NCBI RefSeq assembly: GCF_000499385.1
Contig: NW_013655239.1
Span: 62,001 to 126,000 of the forward strand
DNA: 64,000 nucleotides
Source of the DNA: Eimeria necatrix
Lineage: Eukaryota > Apicomplexa > Conoidasida > Eucoccidiorida > Eimeriidae
Direction of reading: 5' to 3'
The position numbers and the translations under genes are program-made. This document shows positions 32,432 through 43,800 of the stretch, one piece after another. The notes beneath the pieces were generated by a model, which ran no database searches, was not told where the DNA came from, and was given only the letters and a program-made list of their open reading frames with translations. Positions within the stretch are counted from its first letter, which is position 1; every line of letters begins with the position of its first letter.

Positions 32432-35400
32432 ATGAATTGCGAGGAATCAAATATAAAGGCAGCTTCGGAGGAATCGTTACTCTTGCAAGGCCCCGGGGGG
32501 GTTGGATCCAGCGAAGAGGACGTGGAGCAGACGGAGAAAAGCGACGCAGACTATAGAGGAAGAAACGCCGCACCTGCTCCTTCAGACAGTACATCTGAAG
32601 AGAGCAGTAGCTGTCGTGCTGGCAGCAGGACGAGCTGCTTTTCGCTCCAGACTACCAACAAGCCAAGCCAGCAGCTGTCTCTGTCTCCTCCAGGCCATGG
32701 TGAGAGCCTTTTGGGTTGCCAGAATGCCAACACGACTCGCCGTGAGGACCCGGACAACTCTCTTTCGTCAGATGACAGTCAGCGGCCGCTTCCAAGCTTA
32801 AAAATCCCATCTGAATCAAGTACCAAAAGCATTCGTTGTCCGTCTGAGCTTAGCGCAAATGATGCATCACCTCCATGTAATGCCTCTGCTCATGTGTCTC
32901 CTTCGCTGCCCGTGGTTGCCTCTGCTGTTCATCCTGGAGGCACAGGAACTACGCCTGTCGGAAGTTCAGGTGGGCGCTCTTGGATTCCGACGCAGCAAAG
33001 GCTGCAGACAGTGTCTATAGGCGGAGATGTTAGGAGTTCTTCATCGGGTACTCCTGGGTGCCTCCATCCAGCAGTCTTTCTGGGACCCAACAGCCAGGCG
33101 CCGGCCCTTTCCGCCAATAATACTGTTGGATCATCAGCCCTTTCTGGTTCAGCAGGCCACCGTCTTTCAACGTGCAGCTTCGGGACAAATCAGTGTTTGC
33201 CGTCTGCCTTAACTGCAGGTGGGAGCTTCGCTGCTCTGGGCTCATATACACAGCAGCAGAAGCAGAATCAGCAACAGGCTTTATACTTGAAACAGCAGCC
33301 TTCATTTTCGTCGACAGCCCGTCCAAAAGGAGACGTAGCTGTCATTATTTCAGCCCTGCGCCGGCATCTTCGCTCTCTGATCCGCATTATGTATAATTGG
33401 CAGCCTACGACAGGCGGTACACAAACGTCTTCTGCAGCGGAAGAAACTGCCGACCAAAAGAAAACTGAAACGCTATTGTATAGCCATGCGGAACCAAGGG
33501 AGTGCGTGGATTCAGTGCCTCAAAACGAAATGCAGAATCCTTCTGACTGCTGCCTTGGTGGACTGATTCACACAGCTCAGGGTGATCACAAAGAAGGCTC
33601 GTCTTCTGTATCCATACAGGAGGACGAATTATCATTCAAAAGCACATGCCAAGCTGCACCAGGGATCACAGCTCACAAGGACGTGGCCGGGTTAAATAAG
33701 TCCACCGCGTCAGATGTCACGTTCTCCACGACACCACACGACGAGGGCACACACTGTCACGACGATTCTTCGGAAGCTGCTTCCTGCCCCACCGCAAGCA
33801 CAAGATGCAGAATAGTCGCAGGAATCAGTGCTATGGCTACTGAGGTACCACCTCTTCCTCCCCTTGGAAGCGTCGATGGTGCTTCAGAAAGCTGGGAAGG
33901 CCAGCGATTTTTTCACGAGGAACACCTAGATGCTTGTTCTTTGAGTGAGCTACGTGAGTACCTCCTAATTTTTTCGTCTTTCTTGTGCTTACCTCTTCCT
34001 GAAGTGTCGAAACAGGAGCCATCCGCACTTCAGCATGTGAGGTTGCAGCTTCTGCTTCTGAGGAATAGCCAACAACAGCGAATTCAGCAGATTCGTCAAG
34101 CGAGGCCAATCCTGCAACGCTGGCTGCCCCTACTGCATAGCACTACTTCAGGGGGGTCAGCTGACGACGATGAAGCTTGCCTCAGCAGCGCTGTAGGGAC
34201 AGCAATGCCAGCAGTGGAATCGCGCTTTCACAGCACGGCATCTGGATCAACTCTGCCATCGATGCCATTCAGTAGCACTAGTTTGTCCTTTCTCTATTCT
34301 TTCGCTTCCCCCTCGATTCCTCACCTTGATGCAGACCTTTCCTCATTATCGACGCTCTCAATGCATGGAGATCAAACGGCCAGCCTTGGCGCTTCTACAA
34401 CCGGTGAGGACTCGCACTTTCTGTCGTTGTTGTGCTGTCTGATGTTTCTCTCCCTAGATGTCCCCGTATTTGCATTTTCTTTTACTACAGGAGAATGTGC
34501 GGAAGCTACAGCTCCCATAGAAGCAAGGAGTTCTGAATTTCCTTCGTCTTCAGTTGATGCGTTTAGCGTAGATGGCCCTCCAAGCAGCGGCAGCAACATC
34601 TCCAACACAGAAGCCCCACCAATCATCACAGACTGCTCTATCCCCCCACCCTCAGCAATGGCATTTGTCACTGCTGTAGCAAACGAAGAACCTGCTTGTG
34701 AGCCTTTGCACCCCTCCAGCAAGGAGAAAACTTCTCTTTCGTGGAATTCTGAGTGTGGATGCGCGCCACGAGGATTAGTAGCACCTGCTACAGGACTACG
34801 TTGGTCCTCAGGCACTACGGTTGGTATCCGGTTGCAAGGCCTGATAGGTGGGAGCAGCCTGGGTTTAGGTAGCTCGATTTCCTTGCCTGAAGGTGCGGCC
34901 GGAGTAATCCAACGTGCCACGGAAATAACAGCAAGTGGAGGACTTTCTTCTAACAGTCGTGGTGGGATTGGAGCACTGTCGGGCGGAGGCACTACCTCCA
35001 CGGTGGCGTCGCCTCCTCATCTTGAGTGGATCTGCGATGCGACGGCAAATGCAGTCAGCAACTCACCGCCAGGAACGTCTTTACCCTCTTACATACTTTT
35101 TAATAATGGACAGTCTCCGAGTTCCGTCAACAGCGTACCATTTGCAAGGCCTTGCAACAATTCCCGGCGAGCAGCCAATGGATGCTCCACAGCAAGCCCC
35201 GCAGAATTAGGGCTAATCATATCTGCAGAGGGCTTTGGCCAGGGAAGAACACAAAGGGGCAATGTCCAAGTGACATTTTCTCCCCAGATGGGGGCGTGGG
35301 TTGTTTGCTGCGCCCGTGGGTTGCTACAACAAAGCAGGGCCTTTTCTGTAGCAACTCTGGGGTTTGAGGGAGCCAAGAAAACAGCCCAGCAATATGCCAC

Positions 35401-37144
35401 ACACTGTAGGTCTATGTATTTATGTGCACTACAGCGCATAGCCACGAAACCTGCCTTGTGGTTAGGATGCCTTTATTACACCACGCAGAAACTAGTAGCG
35501 CCTGTAGGTAAGCAATCATGCTCAATCCGTAATACTCTCCACGTGTCATCTAGTATAGACAGTTTTGCTTCTTCAGGCCGCAGACAGTGCTCTTCTAAGC
35601 GCGCAAGCGACCGAACGAGCAAGAGTAAAGGTGGAGACAGCAGGGAAGAAGCTGCTCGCGGAGCAGCTCGTGGAGCGAAGGAAGCATGCAGGAGATCTGG
35701 AAACGCTGTCACTCCAATTCCGCAGGTGACTCTTGGGCTTGCAGGACCTCCAGGAGGAGCTTTTAATTTGGCAAGGACCAGCAGCCAGGAGTTCATTTTG
35801 CCCAAAAGTGTAAGCAAAACCACTGTCAAAGTACGGAAGGACAGGACGGTATCTTGGACGAAGAGTCAGTATCTTACCAGTCTTTTTGCCCAATGATGAG
35901 TTGCCCTAGGAACGCCTTGCATTGCTTTGTCTGCAATAATAAAACTGTGTTTCATTCGCTGCGCGGGGGCCTGCTAAAGCCTGCAAAACATTGATTAGAG
36001 AGCTGCTGAGCGTCTTTGCAGGATTTTTCAGCCAGCCGTGTTGCTCGGCTGAGCCGTAGAGCAATGGAGTTACCATACGTCCATGGGGTTCGCTTTGAAG
36101 CTGCAAATTTTGCTTGGGTTGCCCAAATGAGGGGAGAAGCTCGCAGATTTCTGGTGAAGAAACATGGATTTGTAAAAAGCAGACTTTGTGCTATCGAGAA
36201 GATCGAAACATGGAGAGCAGCTTTGTCTCCAGAAGCTCTTGCCAGTGAGCTCAAAGGTAAAGCAAATTCAAGTATGCCTTGTAGAGTTTTGGAATCACTG
36301 CTATTACAAATTTGAGCATTCAGCTCATTCTGAACAGTCCTTCTACAGCTTACTGATGCGTCTGCTATTTCTTTCCTGGTAGGGGCATATCCCTGTGACT
36401 AACTATTTCTCATAGCCTCTCGTTTCACCGAAAACGTCAGAATATTGCCAGAAGTCATGTAGGGATTCTTGGCTTGCCAGGCCGTTTTATGATGCAGCCG
36501 AACAGGACGTACTGGCTATGGTTCCAAACATTTGCCCAGAAGATACCGACCCAGAGACACTGCAGGCAGTAGAAGAGTCTTTAAGAATGAAGTTTCAGCG
36601 AAGCACCGTGATGGCAAGACCGAATTTGCATGCTAGTCCTCAAATTGGTTTTAAGAGGCAGCGAAACCCATGTTCAGATGTAGAACGGGAGGAGCCTAGG
36701 CAGACTGTTGCACATGATCTGGCTACTGAGCAACTTCTTCTGCATCAACAAGTGCTGACTACACAGCAGCTCCTCTCCCAGCCAGAATCATTGCATGAAA
36801 GGTCAAGGCAGCATGAGGAGCTGACACATCATCTTCTTGCACAGCCATCGCAGCAGCAGCTTGCAGAAAACTCGCAGCATCAGCTAATGACGCAACAGCA
36901 TCTGCTTCGCAGTGTTACTCCACCCTTGAATGACAGCAGAGCCGGAGACGACACACAGCAGCATCAACAGCAACAGCAAGCGCTATTTTCCTTCCACGGA
37001 TTTCGCACGAGAAGCCAACAGCAGCAGCAGATGCTCTCGCACCAGTTTTCGTCTCCAGTTTCGTTGGTGCCGGCGACAAGACCCCAGCAACAGCTTGTAG
37101 ACGCAAACAGCCAAATGAGCAGTACCTCTGCAGAGCTAAAGTGA
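32432..37144 (+). CDS. ApiAP2 transcription factor B: two AP2 domains, Gln-rich C-terminus
   Basis: Predicted DNA-binding regulator of about 1320-1390 residues. The first exon block, 32432 to about 35405 (or 35507), is Ser/Thr/Gly-rich and probably contains an in-frame 87-bp intron (34404-34490: GTGAGG ... CTACAG). Later exons: 35577-35725, 36022-36256 and 36441-37144; the junctions fit in phase. AP2-1 lies near 35260-35403 (FSPQMGAWVV ... FSVATLGFEGAKKTA). AP2-2 lies near 36070-36222 (LPYVHGVRFE ... FLVKKHGFVKSRL). The tail from about 36720 is Gln/Leu/His-rich, a common low-complexity or activation-type region. ATG codons at 32372 and 32432 are both in frame; 32432 is preferred only tentatively. 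No ACDC-like domain was found. Same strand as ApiAP2 A, 9 kb downstream of it. Confidence 0.92.
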
Positions 37145-40100
37145 TTTGGTAGATCTAAGAGGGACTAGAGGAGTTGGCTGTGAGCACGCCTCAGGAACGC
37201 GTGGATTGGCCGACGCACTGGAAGTCTCTTTTACCTCCTCAAAATAATTTGATGTCTTTTGTTTCCAAAGCCAGCTGTCCCTAGTTCCAAGAATTCTGCC
37301 GTAGAAAAAGTTTAGTTGACCTGTAGGTTACAGTCTAGTGCTATCTGGTTAGTGATAAGACTGTTTGGCTCAGCGCTGACGAAGACCCTGACAAAACGCC
37401 GTCCGTGCTGTGCACCACAACGGACCACAAATGTGGCTCTAGTAGTGTACTTTAAATTTGAACCGAGATTTATCCGACCTACAAAGTATATTCGTTGAAG
37501 GCAAGTTGCCAGACTGTATAAAGAGCATGGACCCTGCTTGTCTTGTAATAAGCCCACGATGCCAGCGGCGTTGTGACATGGAGGGACCCTGTTATGGCCA
37601 TGTGGTCAGTTTCGAATCACAGATAGTTTGATGTGGGGTGATTTCTTAAATTTCTCCCTTTTTTACGTTAGACGGCCACTCTTGCTAAATATTTGGACTG
37701 CTCGTGTGCGATGCTAGCAGACCTTTAATGCTAGCTGACTGAATATTGCTGTGTTCGAGCCAAGCTCTCTTTGGCACGTTCCAGTGTATGGCTCTTCGAT
37801 CGTTGTGCGATCTGGCCCTCACCCTGAGCCTAGAAACGGCAGACTACACTAGCAGAGAAAATGCAACTTTGAGCGAGCGTTTGCTGTCAAAGCAGCAGCC
37901 GGAAAGAGTCAATCGAAGATGTTTGCCAAGTAAGAAACCTGTGGAAACCATTTGCCAACTACCAAGTTCGAGAGCCAACAGAATCGACGAAGGCACCGAA
38001 CATCTATAGGATGAGCAGAAAGATACAACTTCGCCAACCGAGGGCGGTAGCACCGCAACAGATCCAACAACTGACCACAGATGTGCGAAATCCATGACAA
38101 ACGCTGAATCAAGAGAACATGTGTTGGGAAATTCAGGCAGGCACCTGCAGTAGAGCATTCCTGCAGGAATTAATGGTTCATGGACCGTTACAGGCAATAT
38201 GAAAGCTGTGGGCTAGGACACTTTGCTGCTGACAACGCAACTCCTTGCAAACCCTGGAATGTGCCAAGTACGCACAGTGCACCAACAAGTACCTGATGGC
38301 AACTCTGCTACTGAATTTTTGAACATGTGGGCCCAGGCCCAAAGGGAGAGGTGCAGCTTACAAACCTGATAGTCGTTGAGGCACAATCAAGGACCATTTC
38401 GCATAGTCATGACATGAGAGAAAACCATAAAGACTTTTCTCTACTAGGGAGAAAAGACAAAAAGTACACGAAAATTAACACATTCGGCCTGCTTGCAGAG
38501 CACACCAGCAGCGCTTCCCAGCAGAAAAGAACAACTATACGTTGGAGCTAAAAGTACATGTTTTGCTAGGTAGTGACGAAGTGAAGGGGGACAAACAGCA
38601 GCGTCGACAGAGGCAAGGTGCCTTCATGTTTGGAAGCGTCAGTTTTATGCCGCTCTGGTGGAACAATTTGCATGAAAAACAGGACAAACCGCTTATGGCT
38701 GTGCTACGTGGCGTTGGGAAGGCTGTGGCTATTCTCTTTTCTGCGGTAGGCCCATCCCATGACACGCTATTGAGCATTAATGCACTATCTACTTTCTACT
38801 GATCCTTAGAATCACGGCAATTAAGCCAGTGCGAGTGCGCTGAAATGTGTGCTCACCGCCATTAAGGGCTCGCTTTTTGAATGCTAACTGTTTCTTGACT
38901 GCACGAACGACTACTTTCATGGTGGCAGTAATTCCCTACAACCACATATAAACAAACCTGATTGTCGCTAGTCCCACGTTTCTGCAACACAGGAATGTTC
39001 AGTGCTGCTCGGACAGGTTCCAGGTATACCAGCTCAGAAGATGTCAACATTTTTATGTCAATTGTTGGAGCGCTACAAGCCATGTGAGAGATAATGGCAG
39101 GAACCATCGATCAGACAACCATGTGCTGGGTCAGTTCATCTGAGTCGCGTGCGCCAACAGCCGCAGCTCACAGCACAGCCTGACACTCAACTAGGTTGTT
39201 CAATGAGTGACTGCAAACAATGAAAGCCCAACCGAGACGGCATGCCTTCATTTGGGTACTAATCTGTCTTCCCTACGCGTATGCAGAATTCATATAGCTA
39301 CAGATGTAACCTGGCGTGCACAGCGTGGTGCAAGCAAAGCATCCTACAAGACACAAGCAGACGCAGAAGCTGACATGGCTGATGGAGTTCTGACCGTCTC
39401 CACAACGGCCGCAGTTGGCTGCTGCCCAGCAAAGTCCTAAAGTCTGCCATTTACCGTATGACGGCATATCATTTTGACTTTGATTAACAAGAAGATACGT
39501 CAACTACCAGCGCTCTATACCTTTGGTGTGCCTTTGCTCTCGTAACACAGAAGCATAATAAGGACACTGAAAAGGAGCTACGCCTCGTGCTTAATCCTTG
39601 AACCCCAAGCGCTCCTAGAATTCTTGCTGTCTTCTATAGGTATTCTATTAAAGGTAAATTACTGATGCTAAGACAACGGTGGACGTCACCCGTAAAAACG
39701 GTGTTGCTATCCCGGCATAGCAAATTAGCTCACAGAGTATCCGGACTACGTGCGCACTCTAATTCAGATAATGTTTTGGCAGTCAACATGATGGAACGAG
39801 AAACGTTAAAAGCGTGTGTCAGAAGTCCGCAACAAGCAGCCTGTGAGACTGAAGTACCTCATGCAACCCTTTTATAGCGTATAATCCTAGAAGGAGCTAT
39901 TCTTGCCGTTTGACCATGGACAGTTTGCTCGTAATGTGCATTTCGGCGGGTCTCTCTGAAAAGCTGCACAGTTTGTTTTAAGAGCAAATAGCTTGCTTTT
40001 GTGCATGGAATTATGTGTATCTTGCATTTAAGGACAGCCCTGAATATTTTAGATTAACTAGCCAAAGCAAGCTTCTGGTCTCCGCGTGAGTCAGAGAGAA

Positions 40101-41151
40101 TGTGCAAGAATTAGCTTGAAGCAAGACTAGAAAACGTAAAAGTATGCATGAGCGTGAAGCACGAAGCCTCTATGCTCTGTCAGTTATTAGGATAGTCTCC
40201 GAGCGAGCCTGAGGCGCCTGTGGTATTCTTCAAGAGACAGAGGTAACAATAATTAGGACGCCTTTCTGCGCTTCTGCTTTCATGTATAAAAATGTACCGC
40301 CCATTTCCCCAAATTTCGAGCACCTTCCTATTGTGTTCCAGCACCATCAGCTGCTACGACGCAACTTTGCTCACTGTCAACTGACTCGTTGGCTTTTTCG
40401 CTTTCAAAGAAAACTAATATGTTATAAATTGCACACGGCCTTTCATCCACGTAGTGTCATGTTCGGCACCGCACAGAAGCAGCTAGAAAAAGCCGTGAAG
40501 ACAGCATGGCATAGCGGGTCCTCCGGCTCTCCGAAATTCGCTACTTTCAATGACACAGACGTAGGGACGCAGTAATAAGTTGTTATCTGAGTTCCTTATG
40601 CCGGTGTAGCTCAAATGTGCTGACGCCGGGTATTTTTTTGACGCTCGCGATACCGCTAATGTGACCGAGTGTTTGTTTGCATCCCTCCCTGCAATCCTTG
40701 TGTCTAGAGATCAGCATTCGTAAAGTACGTTACATGCCCGTTTTAAAAGAGATAGCTCCCGACCGCAGGAGTACGACCGATACGTCCCAGCTAGCGATGG
40801 GATTGCCGGTGGCGTATGTTGCGCCTCCTTCCTAATAAGGTTGCTTCCTCCTGTCGAAGCACCATCGAACTTCATCTTGCTGTGCTGTCGAAGATTCAGA
40901 ATTCATTTCAGTGGCTTAAAAGCGTTGTCCTGGTCTGGACGACTAGTTAGACGCAGGGGATTAAAAGAAAAGCGACCCAGACCTTGCTAGCCCTCGCTGT
41001 GCTGTTTTCTGCGCAGGATCTTCGGTAAGCTGATGCGACCCGTGACATTCGGGGTCTTCGGAGAATAGATCGCCTATGAAGTTCGACACAGCATGTAGAG
41101 TAAAAGTATAACTGCCAACTCTAGTATCACGTTACTACTATTACAAGACTA
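37145..41151. other. Intergenic region between ApiAP2 B and the retroelement
   Basis: About 4 kb without a confident gene. A minus-strand ATG at 39107 opens about 50 codons to a CAG|GTTTGT donor, a possible isolated first exon. Other ORFs are short, overlap on both strands and show no family signature. No tRNA-like fold or tandem repeat was noticed. Confidence 0.45.
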
Positions 41152-41578
41152 TGTTGCATACCAGGTGTAGTGCGCAGGCACTACAGTAGGGATTGCTGGT
41201 GAGCTGAAGACGGTAGCTAGCTGGTGACAGGTTATGAGGCTGAAAGGGCGCAGAATCTTCTTACTAGTAAGGGAGTAGGGGAACTTGTCAGCAAATGAGC
41301 ATATGTAAACTAGAAGTGTCTGCAGATACCCGAAGATTGCGGCTGGTGGTAGCGCAGACACCGGCGCGGACCACCGCCCCACCGGACCATGAAAACAAGG
41401 ACCGTGAGTGGAAGGACCTTTTGGGAAAATCGGATAGAGAAGTCGAACTATGACTGCTTTTATTGACAACTTCGTATTTGCTTCATGAGGTATGCGTTGA
41501 AAAGAGAGGGTTTGTCAAAGGGCGACCTATTCGTGAGCCAGGTAGCAACGTAGTAGCAGCAGAAGGAGTTGTGCACTA
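41152..41578 (+). repeat. Left LTR of the retroelement
   Basis: Aligns by eye along most of its length with the right repeat. Shared blocks include TGCGCAGGCA-TACAG near the start, TTTTGGGAAAATC-GATAGA in the middle and TTGTCAAAGG near the end. It begins TGTTGCAT. The exact 3' end is uncertain (around GCACTA at 41573-41578). Confidence 0.85.
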
Positions 41579-41674
41579 GATTTGTGGGCTGTTCCGGGAT
41601 ATAGATCTTTCTTTTCCATACGTAGGAGTCGTAAAACTATGCCGTAATGATTCACACCTAGACAGCCTAGCTCG

Positions 41675-42070
41675 GTGAGGGATGCGCCTACGCAACAGAC
41701 GCTTTATTGTCCCTACTCTGCAGGAGACGCCTACTCAATGTCCGTAAGCAAAGTGCTTCGCGCGACACGGGCCAGCCATGGTCATGCTACTCCGGAACTC
41801 ACCGTAAAAGATCGGCCGCATGGGCATAAGGATGCGCCTATAGCCAATGTTGCTGGCTTGTCAGGGGACAGTGCGTATGTTACGTGTGACCAACTTCCCT
41901 CAGCGGCTGTGATGAAGAAAGTTATGGACGGGCCCTGGGAATCGGGCGCAAGGTTTCCCATACTTGCTGACGACATCAGCAAACCTTTTTGCTGCGCACC
42001 GAACGACGGTACACCCAGATGTGACTGGATCCCTGCGACTGGGGGAGCGCACTTATTGACCACCTTATGA
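41675..42070 (+). pseudogene. gag-like 5' ORF of the retroelement
   Basis: An open frame of 131 codons starts at the ATG at 41681 or slightly upstream and stops at 42068-42070. It sits where the gag N-terminus belongs, directly after the left LTR. The product is not itself recognisable and is attributed to gag by position only. Confidence 0.5.
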
Positions 42071-42212
42071 GCCCAGCTCTAACTTATTAGATGTATATAC
42101 GACGAACTATCGACCTAAAAGACTGGGCAAAAGTACAGAACCGGCTTTTGGAACGGTTCGACAAGTCAATATTGCACAGTCAATTGTTGGCGGAGTTGGC
42201 TATGGTAGGGTG

Positions 42213-42745
42213 AAATGGCGACGCTAAGGAATACACGGACCAGTTTGCGGCTGTAGCGGAGCGTGGTGTGGAGTCCACCCCAGAGCAGCTCGCTGACTAT
42301 TACTGCTCCGGGCTGCCAGACGGTCTCCATCTTCTCATAACCATTAAAGGGCAGGTGAAGCATTCGTCGTGGGAGCAGGCAGCGACAGCCGCAGCGCGGC
42401 TCTACGAGACTAAGCAAACCGTGCTAGAGCTACAAGAAAGGTCCAGCCGAGCTATCAGAGCGGCTGTTCAGGCACGTGGAACCCAGAGGAACCACCAGAA
42501 CGAAACTTCCCTTGCGGGGAACCCTGGAAACTGCTATCAGTATCAATGTCGTGGATACCCGCGACTCCTTTATCCCAGAAAGGGAGAACGTACCAAGCGT
42601 CAAGCGAAGGCCTGTAGGAAGTGTGGCGTTGTGGGACACTGTGCTCGGGACTGTCCTCCTTACGACCGTGGCAGGAGTCAGCCGGAAGGCAAAAGCAGCA
42701 GACAGCCCACCCGTCACAGGACTGAGACAACTGAACCTTTAAGCA
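42213..42745 (+). pseudogene. Retrotransposon gag: capsid C-terminal part and CCHC zinc knuckle
   Basis: The frame reads EYTDQFAAVAERGVE, then ELADYYCSGLPDG-like capsid sequence, as in Ty3/Gypsy gag. A zinc knuckle CRKCGVVGHCARDC (Cys-x2-Cys-x4-His-x4-Cys) follows at about 42612-42654. A TGA lies just upstream of 42213, separating it from the 5' gag ORF. Downstream it runs in the same frame directly into integrase sequence, which marks the deletion junction at about 42740-42760. Confidence 0.85.
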
Positions 42746-43200
42746 ACAAGCTGCGGCTCAGTAGCAAGCATCTACCGGCTTTGGACAGCTTCCCTAAGTT
42801 CGAGCGCCGTTACCAAGGACCTTCTGAAGTCATCGATTGTGTAACGGCTGTCGTTTACCGTCCCGCTTTGCCTCTCACCTATGAATACCACAACGTTTTC
42901 CACGCTTCGCAGTTAGTTCCACACCGCCGCCGCCTTCCCCGCTTGGTTACGCAGGATGCCGACGCCGGCTGGACCCCCATCCGCAAAGTGGCAGGCAATC
43001 CAACACAGCAGCAAGAGGTAGATTATAGCGTGGGCCAGCGCGGCTGGGAAGCCGACGCCCCAGTATCTCATCAAGTACCACGGAACTCCTGAAGGTCAAG
43101 CCACCTGGGACACCGTTAACCACCTTACAGGATGCCTGGCATTGCTTCGTTCTTTGCACCGCCACCAGCGAAGACTTCTTGGGGCTCGAAACCATCTAGT
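42746..43200 (+). pseudogene. Integrase C-terminal end and chromodomain fragment
   Basis: The segment KFERRYQGPSEVID followed by YHNVFHASQLVPHRR is the conserved integrase C-terminal region of Ty3/Gypsy elements. After a frame change, the frame containing PQYLIKYHGTPEGQATWD (about 43055-43110) is a chromodomain signature, normally used for targeting chromatin. The two lie in different frames, with a TAG shortly upstream of the chromodomain in its own frame, so the protein is broken. Confidence 0.85.
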
Positions 43201-43319
43201 TCCTTCCAAAGCCTAGGGGTTTGGGTCTGTCAGCTTCCGCCTCCCGCAGGATTGGCAGCCTTCCATGACGAGGAGGGAGGGCGCACCTCGCATTGCATAG
43301 GCTCACGGCACTACCATTA

Positions 43320-43350
43320 TGAGAGAATAGAGAATGAGGAGGCAGAAATA
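43320..43350 (+). promoter_or_regulatory. Putative polypurine tract
   Basis: Almost uninterrupted A/G run (GAGAGAATAGAGAATGAGGA and following bases) immediately upstream of the right LTR, where plus-strand synthesis is primed in LTR elements. Confidence 0.55.
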
Positions 43351-43351
43351 A

Positions 43352-43800
43352 TGTGTTATGAGTAGCCCGGTTCTGTGCGGTGAGGGGATAACTTCTGCGC
43401 AGGCATTACAGCAGGTACTGCTGCTGACCTTAAGACGGTTGCAAGTGGGTGACACAGATTAAGACGCTGAAGGAGCGAGGAAACTTCTTGCTAATAACGA
43501 AGTAATGCAACTTAACAGGAAATTAGTATCCGTAAACTAGAATTGAGTGGGAATACCCGAAGTGTGGGGCTGGCGATAGCGCCGACACCCGAGCTGGACA
43601 GCACCCCACCGGATCACGAAAGCAATGGCCCTGCGTGGAGGCACTTTTTGGGAAAATCTGATAGACAGCTCCAACTATGACTCCTTTTGTTGATAATTTG
43701 GTATTTGTTTCATGAGATATGCGTCAAATGTAGAGGGCTTGTCAAAGGACGCCCTAATCGTGGACCGTAGAAACAGCAGAAAGCGGTGTGCAGTACACTA
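43352..43800 (+). repeat. Right LTR of the retroelement
   Basis: Partner of the left LTR with many substitutions and small indels. It begins TGTGTTAT right after the purine tract. The first ~45 bases align poorly with the left copy; from about 43396 alignment is clear and ends at about 43800 (TACACTA). No unambiguous target-site duplication was found. Confidence 0.83.

Larger units (their letters stand above)
41152..43800 (+). mobile_element. Decayed chromovirus-like LTR retrotransposon with internal pol deletion
   Basis: Two diverged direct repeats of roughly 400-450 bp (41152-41578 and about 43352-43800) flank a gag-like region and an integrase C-terminus plus chromodomain. The central pol segment (protease, reverse transcriptase, RNase H, integrase core) is absent. 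The internal part is about 1.8 kb, against roughly 4-5 kb in complete Ty3/Gypsy elements. A purine-rich tract just before the right repeat (about 43320-43350) fits a polypurine tract. A tRNA primer site after the left repeat was not recognised. Stops and frameshifts show the element is inactive. Chromovirus-type elements are known from Eimeria genomes; this copy could be a relic or a non-autonomous derivative. Confidence 0.9.

Noticed and set aside
33954..34015. Possible GTGAGT...AAACAG intron in the ApiAP2 B first exon
   Set aside because: Removing it shifts into a frame that stops within about 20 codons, while the unspliced frame continues into the rest of the protein.
41149..41469. 106-codon minus-strand ORF
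   Set aside because: It lies entirely within the left LTR, antisense; the counterpart frame is not kept in the right LTR.
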